This document shows, piece after piece, positions 21,104 to 21,199 of a stretch of 21,199 bases of DNA (position 1 is the first letter of the stretch; each line of letters begins with the position of its first letter). The stretch is taken from contig MSJH02000416.1 of assembly GCA_001931875.2 (NCBI GenBank), forward strand, positions 1-21,199. Reading direction: 5' to 3'. The position numbers and the translations under genes were made by a program. The stretch is from Byssochlamys sp. IMV 00236 (Eukaryota > Ascomycota > Eurotiomycetes > Eurotiales > Thermoascaceae). The notes under the pieces were generated by a model. The model saw nothing but the letters and a program-made list of their open reading frames with translations. It was not told where the DNA came from and made no database searches.

Positions 21104-21199
21104 TATTCAAGAGTAAAAAAAGAGAGAGACAACGGAAGTTGAATATTTATCATCTACTCTCCCTTTATTTTTTTTTTTTTTTTTTTTTTTTTTTCACTT
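21104..21199 (-). promoter_or_regulatory. TSC10 upstream region with a 27-base poly-T/poly-A tract
   Basis: The 96 bases upstream of the TSC10 ATG contain an A run just before the start, and a homopolymer of 27 T on the plus strand (21168-21194; poly-A on the gene strand). Long dA:dT tracts exclude nucleosomes in fungal promoters, so this is a plausible promoter element. The window ends here. Confidence 0.5.

Overview
This is eukaryotic, fungal DNA, most likely from a Mucoromycota (Mucorales-type) genome. The base composition is AT-rich. I could assemble eight intact spliced genes. Their 38 introns are all GT-AG and only 40-74 bases long. The left edge carries relics of mobile-element genes of kinds that are common in Mucorales. 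Assignments rest on reading exons and motifs by eye; no database search was run.

Layout, left to right. Positions 1-1905 (minus strand) hold two decayed genes read in tandem: a tyrosine-recombinase relic and, directly downstream of it, a Fanzor (eukaryotic TnpB-like) relic that runs off the left edge. Positions 1906-5565 are a long gene-poor stretch. Next come a SAM-dependent methyltransferase with an N-myristoylation signature (5566-7114, +), an NADH-cytochrome b5 reductase (7375-8622, -), an Ain1-type alpha-actinin in 13 exons (8759-11326, -), an unnamed multi-pass membrane protein (12011-12735, +), a homeodomain transcription factor (12886-14070, -), a 2.1 kb gene-free gap, an EF-hand MscS-type mechanosensitive channel (16222-18788, +), the small mitochondrial assembly factor COX19 (19371-19749, +), and 3-ketodihydrosphingosine reductase TSC10 (19806-21103, -). 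For seven of the genes the exon joins give one uninterrupted reading frame of the length expected for the family or of a plausible length. The cytochrome b5 reductase also closes, but only if an abnormally short intron is accepted.

The genes do not form one pathway. They are a normal fungal housekeeping neighbourhood: lipid redox and sphingolipid synthesis at the ER (CBR, TSC10), ER or membrane calcium and osmotic signalling (MscS), actin bundling, copper delivery to cytochrome oxidase, and transcription control. Three gene pairs converge: methyltransferase/CBR, membrane protein/homeobox, and COX19/TSC10 (56 bases apart).

The most interesting points are: (1) the recombinase-Fanzor arrangement, with all three RuvC acidic residues still readable despite frameshifts; (2) a 40-base candidate mini-intron in the CBR gene, bounded by a 10-base direct repeat and falling inside what reads as the membrane anchor; (3) two 13-base microexons in unrelated genes; and (4) a 51-base stop-free, in-frame intron in the homeobox gene. 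I found no CRISPR array, tRNA, rRNA or virus-like gene.
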